64,000 nt of DNA from Gemmatimonadaceae bacterium. GTDB lineage: Bacteria > Gemmatimonadota > Gemmatimonadetes > Gemmatimonadales > Gemmatimonadaceae. Below, in pieces: positions 9,152 through 17,700 of the stretch. Every line of letters begins with the position of its first letter. Position 1 is the first letter of the stretch. The stretch spans positions 1-64,000 of the forward strand of contig JBBJNV010000018.1 of assembly GCA_037721215.1 (NCBI GenBank), given 5' to 3'. A program made the translations under genes and the position numbers. Below the pieces are notes generated by a model, which had not been told where the DNA came from, did not search any database, and worked only from the letters and a program-made list of their open reading frames with translations.

Positions 9152-9179
9152 GATGTCAACGTTCAGTAGAAATGTCCTC
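9152..9179. repeat. Transposon-end-like repeat, copy B
   Basis: A 28-bp perfect copy of 5866-5893 in the same orientation. It lies just upstream of the kinase gene and forms the last codons of the truncated XRE-like gene, so it marks an insertion junction. Confidence 0.7.
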
Positions 9180-9440
9180 CGCTCGCGACACACCACCTCT
9201 GTGTCCAAGATCCGCCAACGAGCGCCCCGCTTCGTTTCGTGCCTCAGCCAGAAGGTTGCCAACACTGCCGTCGACGACTGCCTGGCTGATTTCTTCCGGA
9301 CTGTAAACTCGAGCGCCCTCCAGCGGCGGTCCACCGACGATATCGCTATCGCCCACCTCAGTTAATAGATGCATAAATGCATCATCAGGAAGGTGAGCAA
9401 GCTTGAGATTCTTCTCGACCTGTCTTTTCGTGCGCCTCAT
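9156..9440 (-). pseudogene. Truncated XRE-family antitoxin-like gene
   Basis: A 94-codon frame whose middle resembles the lead-in to an XRE helix-turn-helix: GNLLAEARNEAGRSLADLGHR. The recognition part of the domain is missing. The last codons (EDISTER) are encoded by the 28-bp repeat at 9152-9179, so an insertion appears to have cut the gene. Upstream residues (RRTKRQVEKNLKLAHLPDD, PPLEGARVYSPEE) look like an antitoxin N-terminus. No partner toxin is seen. Confidence 0.5.
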
Positions 9441-9564
9441 TTCACACTCCCGAAAACAGCGATGCCCGCTTTGTAAGCGACAATGACTTCGAGGCCAATC
9501 CGCAGCTTCTCAATATCCGCGGCGTTGCCCGAAAGTGTTACCTATTGTGAGTTCTCTATAAGAT

Positions 9565-9596
9565 GTCACCCTGTTTCTCTAAATTCTGTCACCCTC
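9565..9596. repeat. Pair of TGTCACCCT direct repeats
   Basis: TGTCACCCT occurs at 9565-9573 and 9588-9596, spaced by 14 nt of T-rich sequence (CTCTAAATTC). Paired short repeats of this kind resemble an insertion-sequence end. The stretch 9441-9722 otherwise holds no gene. At 9601-9623 a short match to the Fic coding sequence near 4440-4460 (GAGGATGTTCTGG) appears. Confidence 0.4.
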
Positions 9597-9625
9597 TGAG
9601 GGGTGGCGACGAGGATGTTCTGGCA

Positions 9626-9675
9626 GGGCCCAGACACAGATGCGTAATCGTGTCTTCTGGTGTGATCGGCGGGAG
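9626..9675. repeat. 50-bp direct repeat, copy B
   Basis: Matches 4775-4824 at 48 of 50 positions in the same orientation. It lies about 50 bp past the stop codon of hsdR and forms the outer right boundary of the repeat-bracketed toxin-antitoxin/kinase segment. Confidence 0.75.
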
Positions 9676-9722
9676 TAAGGGCCTCACCGAAAGGGTCGAA
9701 TAGTCCGGTCGAGGTGCCCGAC

Positions 9723-12700
9723 CTACGCCGCGACCGCTGTCGCCCTCACAGCCGCAAGTGCCGCCAGTAACGCATCAATCTGAGCAGTGCTGAACAGCCC
9801 GTCCGGCCCGTGCGGCGTCAGGTCGGTGAACGGCGACTCGTAGAGCCGCGCGGCCTCCATCACGCCATGCTCGGTGAGGTGGTTTACGATCAGATTCACG
9901 AACTCGATCTGGCTCGCACTCCAGGTCTTACCGTTCAGAAATCCGCCCAGCGCACTCTTCGCCGCCTCGCGATCCATCCCAACAAGCGACCGCACGAACA
10001 AGCCAAGGCCCTGCGATTCGCTCTTCGCGCGACCAATCTCGTCAGCCGCGCCAATTCCGCTCTCGACAAGCATCCGCTCGAGCTCGTCGAGATCCGACAC
10101 CGTGAGTGCCTTGTTCGACCGCAGCTTGTGAATCGCGACGTGATCCTGATGCGCACGCAGAAACGCCTGCGCCTTCGCCCTGAACTTCGCGTAGTCCGTG
10201 CCTTCCCCGAATCCAGGAAGTACCACGTCAGTCTCGCCACCCATCTCATCCGCGAAATCGGTGTAGATCGGCTTGCGCTTCTGCTTGTCGATGAACTTCA
10301 CGAGATCGCGCATCCGCCGGCGAACGATCTCAAGCATCGGGACCGTGACATCCTCCCACCACTCGTCGGTCTGCACCTCCTGAATCAGCGCCATTTGGTC
10401 CCGGACCATGGGAATTGCGGGTCTTTCTTCCAGCAGTTCTGCAATCGCAATGACCTTATCGCGCAACCGCTCGAACCTCGGCTCGGCGCGAAGGCGTGCC
10501 AGTTGCAGGTAGAGTATTAATAGATCGAAGCGCTTCGCCTCTTCGGCCTCTGCTTCACGCTCCGACGGTAGTCCCGCGACTTCCTGCGCAAGCTCCGACA
10601 ACGACTCGGCGGAAAGCACCGTCCACGCCTCCGGCCTGGCGTATTTTTCAACCACCCGGCGCTGCGGGCGAATCACAAAGTTATCGAGGTTCATCGCTGC
10701 CACTTCGTTGTGAAGTCGCTCGCTAACAGACCGCCGCACCTGTGCACCGCTGCGAGGATCCCCGTAGGTGGCCGGCGGTTCCTTCACGAGAATTCGCGAC
10801 GCTTCACCATCGGGGGTCTTGTCCAGCTCGCCGATAAGCTCGAGGCGAGTCGTGAACAGACGCTTGCCAAGTGATGCGCCAACTGACCCGTCGGTGGTGT
10901 CAGGATTCTGGCCGAAATACTCGAGGTTCTGGCAGTAATCGAACAGGTAGAAAAACTGCTTGTGCTGCCCGGGGCCAAACAGGTGCGGGGAGAGCCGTGT
11001 TCCACGGCCGAGCATCTGCCAGAACTTGGTCTTCGACCGAACCAGCTTGAAGAACACGAGGTTCACGACCTCCGGCACATCGATGCCCGTGTCGAGCATG
11101 TCCACCGACAACGCGATGTGCGGCGATTTCTCCCTGTTCGAGAAATTGTCGATCAGGCTTTGTGCATACTCGGTCTTGAACGTGATGACGCGCGCGAACT
11201 CGCCTTTGTAGTGCGGGTAGTTCACATTGAAACGGTCGGCAATGAAGTCGGCGTGGGCCTGGTTCTTTGCGAACAGGATAGTCTTGCCGAGACGGTCGCC
11301 ACCCGCGACCGTCAGACCGCGTGTCATGAGGTGCGCGAGCACCTTGTCCACGGTGTCCTTGTTGAAGAGCCACTTGTTGACCGCCTGGGCCTCAACACGA
11401 TCCGGCACGTCGCCGTCTTCATCCCATTCCAGCGCGTCCCACTGGTCCTTGTCGTCCTCCGACAGCTCGTCGTACATGATTCCTTCACGCTGGAACTTGA
11501 GCGGCACCGAAACAGCTCTTGGCGGAACGAGAAAACCATCGCCCACTGCTTCCCCGAGCGAGTACGCATCTGTAGGTACGCCATCTTCGAGATCGAACAG
11601 CCCGTAGGTATTGCGATCCACTTCGTCCTTTGGTGTTGCCGTAAGCCCGACCAGCAGCGAATCGAAGTAGTCGAAGATCGCGCGGTATTTCTGGAACACC
11701 GAACGATGTGCTTCGTCGATGATGATGAGATCGAAGTGACCGACGCCGAAGCGACGCTGTCCTTCGCGCGTCTCATCGATCCTCCCCATCATCGTCGGAT
11801 AAGTCGAGATGAAGACGCGCCCCTCGCCGTCCTTTTCCGTGACCAGGTTCACGGGTGATGCATCGGGCAGGTGCCGCTTGAATGCATTCACCGCCTGATT
11901 CACCAGTGCTACTCGATCAGCGAGGAACAGCACCCGCTTGGCCCAGTTGCAGCGCATGAGCAGATCGGCGAGCGCGATCACCGTGCGCGTCTTGCCCGCG
12001 CCGGTGGCCATCACCAGCAGTGCCTTGCGGTCGTGATCCTGCTCGAACGACTCGGCGATGCGGCGAATGCCGCGCGTCTGATAGAAGCGCTCGACGATCG
12101 TTGGATTGATATCGGCACCCGCGAGCGGCTTGCGACTCGTGCGCCGCTGGATGACAAGCTCCAGCTCGGCTTTTTTGTAGAAACCCTGCACCGCGCGTGG
12201 CGGGTAGTTGGCGTCGTCCCACAACCAGTGGTCGTAACCGTTGGAGTAGAAGATCAGCGGGCGCTGGCCGAACTGTTTCTCCAGGCAGTCTGCGTAGAGT
12301 TTGGCCTGCTGCTGCCCCGCGCGCGCATCGCGACGCGTACGCTTGGCTTCGACCAAACCCAGCGGTTTGCCGTCGTCACCCCATAGCACGTAATCCACGA
12401 AGCCCTTGCCCTTGTTATTGGGCATGCCGGCGATTTCAAACTCCCGGTCCCGCGGTTGATCGAGCGGCCAACCTGCTTCCTTCAGCAACAGGTCGATGAA
12501 GTAGTCGCGGGTCTCGGCTTCGGAATAGTCGTGCGCATCGGGCTGCGCGGTGGCCGACTTGCGAGCGGCGGCTACCTCCGCGCGCAGGCGCGTCAGCTCT
12601 TCATCGAGCGTGGACTTGTCAGCCAGTAGCGCAGCGAGCTTCTCGTCGCGCTCGCGCAGGGCGGTTTCGAGTTGAAGCAACTGCTCCGCGGTTTGCCTGG

Positions 12701-13139
12701 GCGCCGCAGTCGCTCGGGGCAGCGCGTTCGCGTCGAACACCAGGCCGGGCGCCGGACGCGCCACGCGGCCATAGGTTCGGCCGAGCCAGTATGCCACATG
12801 GAAGAGTTCGCGCACGGCAACCAGCGCGTCGTCCGTTGGGATTGCACGGTGGCTGTGCACTGCGCGATTACCGAGCGAGTTGATCACGCGCGCTTTGCTG
12901 AATACAGCTTCGCCCGCTGCCTGTTTGAAGGTCGGGTCGTGGATCAGCGCCGAGAGGTTGTCCTGGTAGGGGAGCTTAAGCGCGGGGTCGTGCTTGTAGA
13001 CCCAGGCCACTGCCAGCTCGAGCGCGCGACGGGAGTAGAAGCAGGCCGTGCGCGGATCGGCGTGGACTGCGGCTTCCGCCTTGGTGGCGGAGTCGAATAC
13101 AGTCGGCCATTCGCGCTGGAGGAAGGCGAACTGGGTCAC
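9723..13139 (-). CDS. hsdR: Type I restriction enzyme, R subunit (EcoEI-like)
   Basis: Residues 1-120 form a DUF4145-like helical domain, followed by a coiled coil (about 150-195). The nuclease core has Asp249 and Glu264-Ala-Lys266 (VDYVLWGD, LVEAKR). The SF2 motor follows, with Walker A ATGAGKT (378-384) and DEAH box (475-478), then a helicase C-terminal domain and an EcoEI-type tail. The subunit translocates DNA and cuts it away from the unmethylated recognition site together with HsdM and HsdS. GTG 13139 is chosen for the GAGGCGAGG Shine-Dalgarno upstream; an ATG at 13196 adds 19 residues. It is on the same strand as hsdM-hsdS but 1.6 kb away, past a divergent pair. Confidence 0.95.
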   Translation of the reverse strand: MTQFAFLQREWPTVFDSATKAEAAVHADPRTACFYSRRALELAVAWVYKHDPALKLPYQDNLSALIHDPTFKQAAGEAVFSKARVINSLGNRAVHSHRAIPTDDALVAVRELFHVAYWLGRTYGRVARPAPGLVFDANALPRATAAPRQTAEQLLQLETALRERDEKLAALLADKSTLDEELTRLRAEVAAARKSATAQPDAHDYSEAETRDYFIDLLLKEAGWPLDQPRDREFEIAGMPNNKGKGFVDYVLWGDDGKPLGLVEAKRTRRDARAGQQQAKLYADCLEKQFGQRPLIFYSNGYDHWLWDDANYPPRAVQGFYKKAELELVIQRRTSRKPLAGADINPTIVERFYQTRGIRRIAESFEQDHDRKALLVMATGAGKTRTVIALADLLMRCNWAKRVLFLADRVALVNQAVNAFKRHLPDASPVNLVTEKDGEGRVFISTYPTMMGRIDETREGQRRFGVGHFDLIIIDEAHRSVFQKYRAIFDYFDSLLVGLTATPKDEVDRNTYGLFDLEDGVPTDAYSLGEAVGDGFLVPPRAVSVPLKFQREGIMYDELSEDDKDQWDALEWDEDGDVPDRVEAQAVNKWLFNKDTVDKVLAHLMTRGLTVAGGDRLGKTILFAKNQAHADFIADRFNVNYPHYKGEFARVITFKTEYAQSLIDNFSNREKSPHIALSVDMLDTGIDVPEVVNLVFFKLVRSKTKFWQMLGRGTRLSPHLFGPGQHKQFFYLFDYCQNLEYFGQNPDTTDGSVGASLGKRLFTTRLELIGELDKTPDGEASRILVKEPPATYGDPRSGAQVRRSVSERLHNEVAAMNLDNFVIRPQRRVVEKYARPEAWTVLSAESLSELAQEVAGLPSEREAEAEEAKRFDLLILYLQLARLRAEPRFERLRDKVIAIAELLEERPAIPMVRDQMALIQEVQTDEWWEDVTVPMLEIVRRRMRDLVKFIDKQKRKPIYTDFADEMGGETDVVLPGFGEGTDYAKFRAKAQAFLRAHQDHVAIHKLRSNKALTVSDLDELERMLVESGIGAADEIGRAKSESQGLGLFVRSLVGMDREAAKSALGGFLNGKTWSASQIEFVNLIVNHLTEHGVMEAARLYESPFTDLTPHGPDGLFSTAQIDALLAALAAVRATAVAA

Positions 13140-13498
13140 GGTCCTCGCCTCGGGCGCGCACCCTCGGTGTCTGAGCTTGGTGTCACAGCTTGGCACAGCT
13201 CCGTGTCATAGCTTGTCATTGTTTCATGCGGCGACTCGTTGCCGGTCACAACCCGGATTGAACTTGGTGCGTTCCGGCAGTCACCGTGAGCGCCTTGCTG
13301 GCTGCGTTTTTATCAGGCGGTGTCATCCGAAATTAGCGCGACGCGCTATTCCAGGATAACAGTTCTCATAATATCGATACCGAACGGGCCAGGCTGGCGA
13401 ACTGAACATCGCAATAATGGCCAATACAGCGAAGAGTGACACTTGACCTAGATATAGGTCATTTGGCATATTTATAGGCCATCAACCGAGAGGACGCG
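13140..13498. other. Divergent control region between hsdR and the HTH-nucleotidyltransferase gene
   Basis: About 360 bp without a gene. Near 13170-13230 short repeats of AGCTTGG/GTGTCA surround the hsdR start. At the right end lies the palindromic promoter described separately. Both transcription units should start here, on opposite strands. Confidence 0.5.
13443..13474 (+). promoter_or_regulatory. Promoter with palindromic operator for the HTH-NTase/HEPN pair
   Basis: TTGACC (13443-13448) resembles a -35 box and CATATT or TATTTA (13467-13474) a -10 box. The spacer contains a perfect palindrome, TGACCTA-4 nt-TAGGTCA (13444-13461). A GAGAGGA Shine-Dalgarno follows at 13488-13494. An operator inside the promoter of a gene encoding its own winged-helix domain suggests autorepression. 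Confidence 0.5.
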
Positions 13499-14188
13499 CT
13501 GGGACTGCTCACCGACCCCCTGGATACTGCGCTTAGCTCTACCAGTAAGGTGCGGCTGCTTCGTTTGCTGATCCAGCAGGATCGGACAGTGTCCGGTCGC
13601 GAGGCTGCGCGACTTACGGGGATGAGCAGGACAGCCATGCTGGCGGCCATCGACGACCTGTCAAAGCTTCGCCTGATTCACAGAGATGAATCAGGACGAC
13701 AGTTCCTCTGCCGGATCAATCGCGATCACCCTTTGGTCGAGGCAGCGCTTGTGCCTTTGTTCTCCGCGGAATCAACATGGCCGACCATGCTATTCGCGGC
13801 GATTCGCAAGGGACTAGCATCTTTCGGAAAGACCGCCATCAACTCTCCCACCACGAGGAACTTCGGGATAGTCGCGGCATGGATTTTCGGAAGTGCGGCG
13901 AAAGGGACTGACAAGCCCGGGAGTGATCTCGACGTGTTCATACTGATGGAGACGGAAAAGTCCGTCGAGCCGATGGTCGATCATGTTTCCGAATGCCTCC
14001 CGATCTGGCACAGGGAGTTTGGGACAGACGTGCGACCTGTCGTCATGAGTCTCAAGCGGGTGAGAACTGAATTACGCGATCAAAACAACTTCCTCATAAA
14101 CGCGATACGATACAGCCGGATGGTCAGCGGCGAGATACCTTTCGAACTCAAGCATGGTAAAGCGAACAGCGACGCGAAGAGTAGATAG
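13499..14188 (+). CDS. Winged-helix nucleotidyltransferase (putative antitoxin of HEPN pair)
   Basis: The N-terminus is a MarR-like winged helix (KVRLLRLLIQQ, SGREAARLTGMS) and the C-terminus a minimal nucleotidyltransferase with FGSAAKGTDKPGSDLDVFIL, including both catalytic aspartates. In this family the NTase modifies or restrains an adjacent HEPN protein. The start is set at a CTG 5 nt after a GAGAGGA Shine-Dalgarno, since the helix-turn-helix homology begins before the first standard codon; GTG 13550 is the conservative alternative. The end overlaps the HEPN gene by 35 bp. The pair sits between hsdS and hsdR on the opposite strand. Confidence 0.8.
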   Translation: MGLLTDPLDTALSSTSKVRLLRLLIQQDRTVSGREAARLTGMSRTAMLAAIDDLSKLRLIHRDESGRQFLCRINRDHPLVEAALVPLFSAESTWPTMLFAAIRKGLASFGKTAINSPTTRNFGIVAAWIFGSAAKGTDKPGSDLDVFILMETEKSVEPMVDHVSECLPIWHREFGTDVRPVVMSLKRVRTELRDQNNFLINAIRYSRMVSGEIPFELKHGKANSDAKSR

Positions 14189-14585
14189 ATCTCAGGCTGC
14201 GAACTATGCCGAAGCCGGCCGGGTGTTCCTTGCCAGCGCGCAGGCACTGTCGGATGTTGCCGACGAGGGCGCGCCTTATGGGAACGCTATCGCTTTGCTG
14301 GCTATACATGCTTCAATCAGCTACACGGATGCGCTATCGATCGCCTATGGCGAGCGGAAGAGCACCGACGACCACGCGAGAGCGATCGACACATTACGGT
14401 CAATTCTCGGTCCCCGGCTGCCACCTGGTCGAGCGAAACAGCTCGGCAAGGTCCTCCTCGAAAAAGACACCGTTTCGTACCAGGGGTCGTACTACACGAT
14501 TGAAGATGGACGCAGGATTCTGCACACCGCTGAATTGTATTGTCGGTGGGCGAGAGAGCTATTCGAGGAGCGACCCACGGTTTGA
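14154..14585 (+). CDS. HEPN-like small helical protein (putative toxin partner)
   Basis: The 143-residue helical protein contains a HEPN-like core (NAIALLAIHASISYTDALSIAYGER). No clear RX4-6H motif is visible, so an RNase activity cannot be argued from residues. It overlaps the upstream nucleotidyltransferase gene by 35 bp, which supports coupled translation. The arrangement matches NTase/HEPN toxin-antitoxin-like pairs common in defence islands. A role in guarding the type I restriction system is a possibility only. Confidence 0.72.
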   Translation: MVKRTATRRVDRSQAANYAEAGRVFLASAQALSDVADEGAPYGNAIALLAIHASISYTDALSIAYGERKSTDDHARAIDTLRSILGPRLPPGRAKQLGKVLLEKDTVSYQGSYYTIEDGRRILHTAELYCRWARELFEERPTV

Positions 14586-14616
14586 CATTGCGCCGCGGTC
14601 GCGGTCTAAAGGCTCA

Positions 14617-14817
14617 ACGTAAACAAGCGCTTGAAGTCGTGGCCTGACTTCGATGTGGGTGGTGTGATGCGCCTCCAGCAGCAGCGCATGCTGGCTCATG
14701 CGTTCGATCCGCGTATTCGACGAGTTGCCCCCTCGAAAAATCGCGCGCCCGCTCGATGGTGGTGAGTGACGCCGTGATCGGGTGCGAGATTGTGAAGAGT
14801 GGCGCGAGGGCGGGCAC
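14617..14817 (-). pseudogene. Decayed N-terminus of a second Fic-family gene
   Basis: A GTG start follows the hsdS stop by 2 bp. The first frame reads APLFTISHPITASLTTIERA, typical of a Fic N-terminal domain. A second frame then reads RIERMSQHALLLEAHHTTHI, the region leading to the inhibitory TxxxE motif. The two are joined by a frameshift near 14720-14740, and the gene stops before the Fic loop. hsdM-hsdS-fic is a recurrent type I order, so this looks like the relic of a third operon gene. Confidence 0.45.
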
Positions 14818-14819
14818 GG

Positions 14820-16004
14820 CTACAGCTCTCCCCGGAAGGCTCGGTGCTGGAGAGATGAGAAGAGGGTGTCAAGTTCTAGGAGGGAGGCACGGTAAGCAGA
14901 TTTCAGACTGCTAACTCCGCTCGCGCGACTGGCAAACTCATGCTGGAGAGAAACTGGTGGACGTGGGATCAGCAACTCTCGTCCATACTGTTGCGCGTTG
15001 ATATTGGGTTGCGCAACCACGCGCTGGCGCACTGACACCCACGAGCGGTAAGCAGCGGAGCGCGTGAACTCAAATAGGTATTCGGCCGACAACTTGTCGG
15101 CCTTCGGGCGAAACCGAATCATGTAGCCAGCGAAGACACAATCGCCGTGTATTGGCCGATGAATGTACGTCTTGCCAACCGTCGCGCCCGAGCGGGCGAA
15201 CAGGACGTCGCCCGCATCGAGCAGATAGCGCTCCCAGTCCCGTGCATCGCCGGACGGTGACACCTTCTCTGCAGCAAGCTCGCCGCCCTCGGTGACATCG
15301 GTTATCCGCACGTACCGCGGTAAATTTGAATCGTACTCCATCGACGCTACACCCGCACCGTACTCGCCAGACAGGCTGCACATCTCAGCAAGCGGTGCTA
15401 CCGGCCAGCCCTTCGGATTCGTGGCGGGGTCGCCGAACATGTCGAGGAAGATTGATTGGGTGAGGGTGTCAAGTTGGGCGAGAGTGGCGCGGCGCTTGGC
15501 CCGCAGCGCGTCCGCCCGATCTAGCACGTCCGCAATTCGCCGCTGCTCAGGGAGGGAAGGAAGCGGCACCCGAAGAGCTTTTAACGTCGTCGCGTTAACC
15601 CCGGGTTGTGCGAGCCCCCGCGCACTCTTCGTGATCTGTGCCCAGTAGCTTGGGGTTTGAAAGAAACGACTGACGAAGCTCGGCTCTGCGGTATGTCCAA
15701 GTCGGACGCGAATTAAGTAGGACGCGAACACCGTCTGCCTCGGACAGTCGCGGATGAGAAAACTCTTCCCAGTCGTGGCGCCAGTTCGCGTGAACACTAT
15801 GTCGCCCGGCTTGAGCTGCGCATCGGATGCAGATCGCGCGTCGCACTCGCACCATGGCACACTGTCCCAATTCACAGCGCCGTCCTGAATGTCTGTAATG
15901 CGAAGGAACTTTGGGCCGACAGGCCGCTGCGAAGCCGAGGCGGTTACACCATACTCCACAGACTCTGTGAGGTCGCCAAGCGCAATGGTTTTCCACGCAG
16001 TCAC
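14820..16004 (-). CDS. hsdS: Type I restriction-modification specificity subunit
   Basis: This 394-residue HsdS has two target-recognition domains, each followed by a conserved helix: LPSLPEQRRIADVLDRADAL ends the first, and the second ends near LIPRPPVSLQHEF. Recurrent lines such as PGDIVFTRTGATTGKS and AGDVLFARSGATVGKT mark the two half-repeats. It reads the split DNA target and positions two HsdM copies. Its ATG overlaps the hsdM stop by 4 bp, so the two are coupled. The recognition sequence cannot be predicted. Confidence 0.95.
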   Translation of the reverse strand: MTAWKTIALGDLTESVEYGVTASASQRPVGPKFLRITDIQDGAVNWDSVPWCECDARSASDAQLKPGDIVFTRTGATTGKSFLIRDCPRQTVFASYLIRVRLGHTAEPSFVSRFFQTPSYWAQITKSARGLAQPGVNATTLKALRVPLPSLPEQRRIADVLDRADALRAKRRATLAQLDTLTQSIFLDMFGDPATNPKGWPVAPLAEMCSLSGEYGAGVASMEYDSNLPRYVRITDVTEGGELAAEKVSPSGDARDWERYLLDAGDVLFARSGATVGKTYIHRPIHGDCVFAGYMIRFRPKADKLSAEYLFEFTRSAAYRSWVSVRQRVVAQPNINAQQYGRELLIPRPPVSLQHEFASRASGVSSLKSAYRASLLELDTLFSSLQHRAFRGEL

Positions 16005-17551
16005 TTGAGCATCCCCTCCAATTCCTTCATCCCTTGCGTGATCTCCTCCTCCAGCTTCGCGAGCTCAGCAAGGATCTCCTTCGGCGCGCGGTGTTCGATC
16101 ACCTTATGCACCACTTCCTTGTATCGATTGAGCGAGAGGTCGTAGCCCTGCGCAGCGATGTCGGCCTTGGACACGCAGAAGCTCTGCGCAGTGCGCGCCC
16201 GCTCGCGCTCGGCGCCGTCTCGCCGCGCCCAGCGCGCCAGCACGTCGGGAAGGTTGTTCTTCGTCTGCTCGTCCTCAATCAGCGCAGTGCGCGGCGCTGG
16301 ACCAAGTTTGTCTTCTGACAGTAGCGGAGTGCGCTTGTCGTCGAGGCTCCAGCCGTCGGCGTTGACATCGTAGAACCACACCTGATCGGTGCCACCGGAG
16401 TTGGTCTTGGTGAAGAACAGGATCGCGGTGGACACGCCCGCGTAGGGCTTGAATACGCCGCCCGGAAGCGACACCACCGCATCGAGCTTCTGCTCTTCCA
16501 CCAGCAGTCGCCGCAACTCCTTGTGCGCTTTGCTCGAGCCGAACAGAACGCCGTCGGGTACGATTACAGCAGCGCGGCCGCCGGGTTTCAATAGACGCAG
16601 GAACAACGCGAGGAAAAGCAGCTCGGTCTTCTTCGTCTTGACGATCGAAAGCAGATCCTTGGCGGTGTTCTCGTAATCGAGGCTGCCGGCGAAGGGTGGA
16701 TTGGCGAGCACCAGCGTGTAGGCCTCTTCGTCGGCCGCGTGATCCTGCGCCAGCGAGTCGCGGTAGCGGATGCCCGGGTTCTCCACCCCATGCAGCAGCA
16801 TGTTCATGCTGCCGATGCGCAGCATGGTGTTGTCGAAATCGAAGCCGTGGAACATGTGGTGGTGGAAGTGATCGCGCAGCTTCGTGTCGTGCAGAAGGTT
16901 CGGCCGGTGCTCACGCAGATACTCGCCCGCCGCCACGAGGAAGCCCGCCGTGCCGCAAGCCGGATCGCAGATGAGATCGGTCGGTTGCGGCGCCGTCATC
17001 TCAACCATGAGACGGATGATGTGGCGCGGTGTGCGGAACTGGCCGTTCTGTCCGGCGCTGGCAATCTTGCCGAGCATGTACTCGTAGAGGTCGCCCTTGG
17101 TGTCGCGGTCTTCCATCGGCACACCGTCGAGTAGGTCAACCACTCTGGCCAGCAGCGCAGGAGTGGGGATGGTGAAGCGCGCGTCCTTCATGTGGTGCGC
17201 GTAGGTGGAGTCGTCGCCGCCCAGCGTGCGCAGGAAAGGGAAGACATGCTCACCAACGACCGCATACATCTCCGCTGGCGCCTGGTGCTTGAAGCGTGAC
17301 CAACGCAGCTCTTCGTATGGGAGGCCGCCGTTCCTGCCGATGTCGTCCTTGCCCGTGGGGAAGACGCGGCGCTCCATGGGGACCTTGAGCCGGGCGGACT
17401 TGTTCTCCTCCAGCGTGTGCAGGTCGTCGAGACGGCGGAGGAAGAGCAGGTAGGTGATCTGCTCCATCACCTCAAGTGGGTTGGAGATGCCGCCCGACCA
17501 GAAGGCGTTCCAGATCTGGTCGATTTGGGACTTGATGGCGCCGGTGATCAT
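16001..17551 (-). CDS. hsdM: Type I restriction-modification DNA methyltransferase subunit
   Basis: The 516-residue protein has an N-terminal helical HsdM_N domain (about 1-140) and an N6-adenine methyltransferase core: S-adenosylmethionine motif I DPACGTAGF at 196-204 and catalytic NPPF at 284-287. The C-terminus is helical, for contact with HsdS. It methylates adenine at the HsdS-defined site and protects host DNA. It is the first gene of the hsdM-hsdS operon. The 149 bp upstream (17552-17700) hold no gene. Confidence 0.97.
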   Translation of the reverse strand: MITGAIKSQIDQIWNAFWSGGISNPLEVMEQITYLLFLRRLDDLHTLEENKSARLKVPMERRVFPTGKDDIGRNGGLPYEELRWSRFKHQAPAEMYAVVGEHVFPFLRTLGGDDSTYAHHMKDARFTIPTPALLARVVDLLDGVPMEDRDTKGDLYEYMLGKIASAGQNGQFRTPRHIIRLMVEMTAPQPTDLICDPACGTAGFLVAAGEYLREHRPNLLHDTKLRDHFHHHMFHGFDFDNTMLRIGSMNMLLHGVENPGIRYRDSLAQDHAADEEAYTLVLANPPFAGSLDYENTAKDLLSIVKTKKTELLFLALFLRLLKPGGRAAVIVPDGVLFGSSKAHKELRRLLVEEQKLDAVVSLPGGVFKPYAGVSTAILFFTKTNSGGTDQVWFYDVNADGWSLDDKRTPLLSEDKLGPAPRTALIEDEQTKNNLPDVLARWARRDGAERERARTAQSFCVSKADIAAQGYDLSLNRYKEVVHKVIEHRAPKEILAELAKLEEEITQGMKELEGMLK

Positions 17552-17700
17552 GTCATGGTCATTCCTTGTTAGGCACTTGGCCGCACCAATTGTTGGGGAT
17601 GTTAATCAGCGCCTGGCGTCGGGGTCAGCCGTTGTTGATGATCGGGAACCGTGCTAGGTCCGTGGCGCGCATAACTCTCCAAGCAAGTTGCTGCTCAAAT

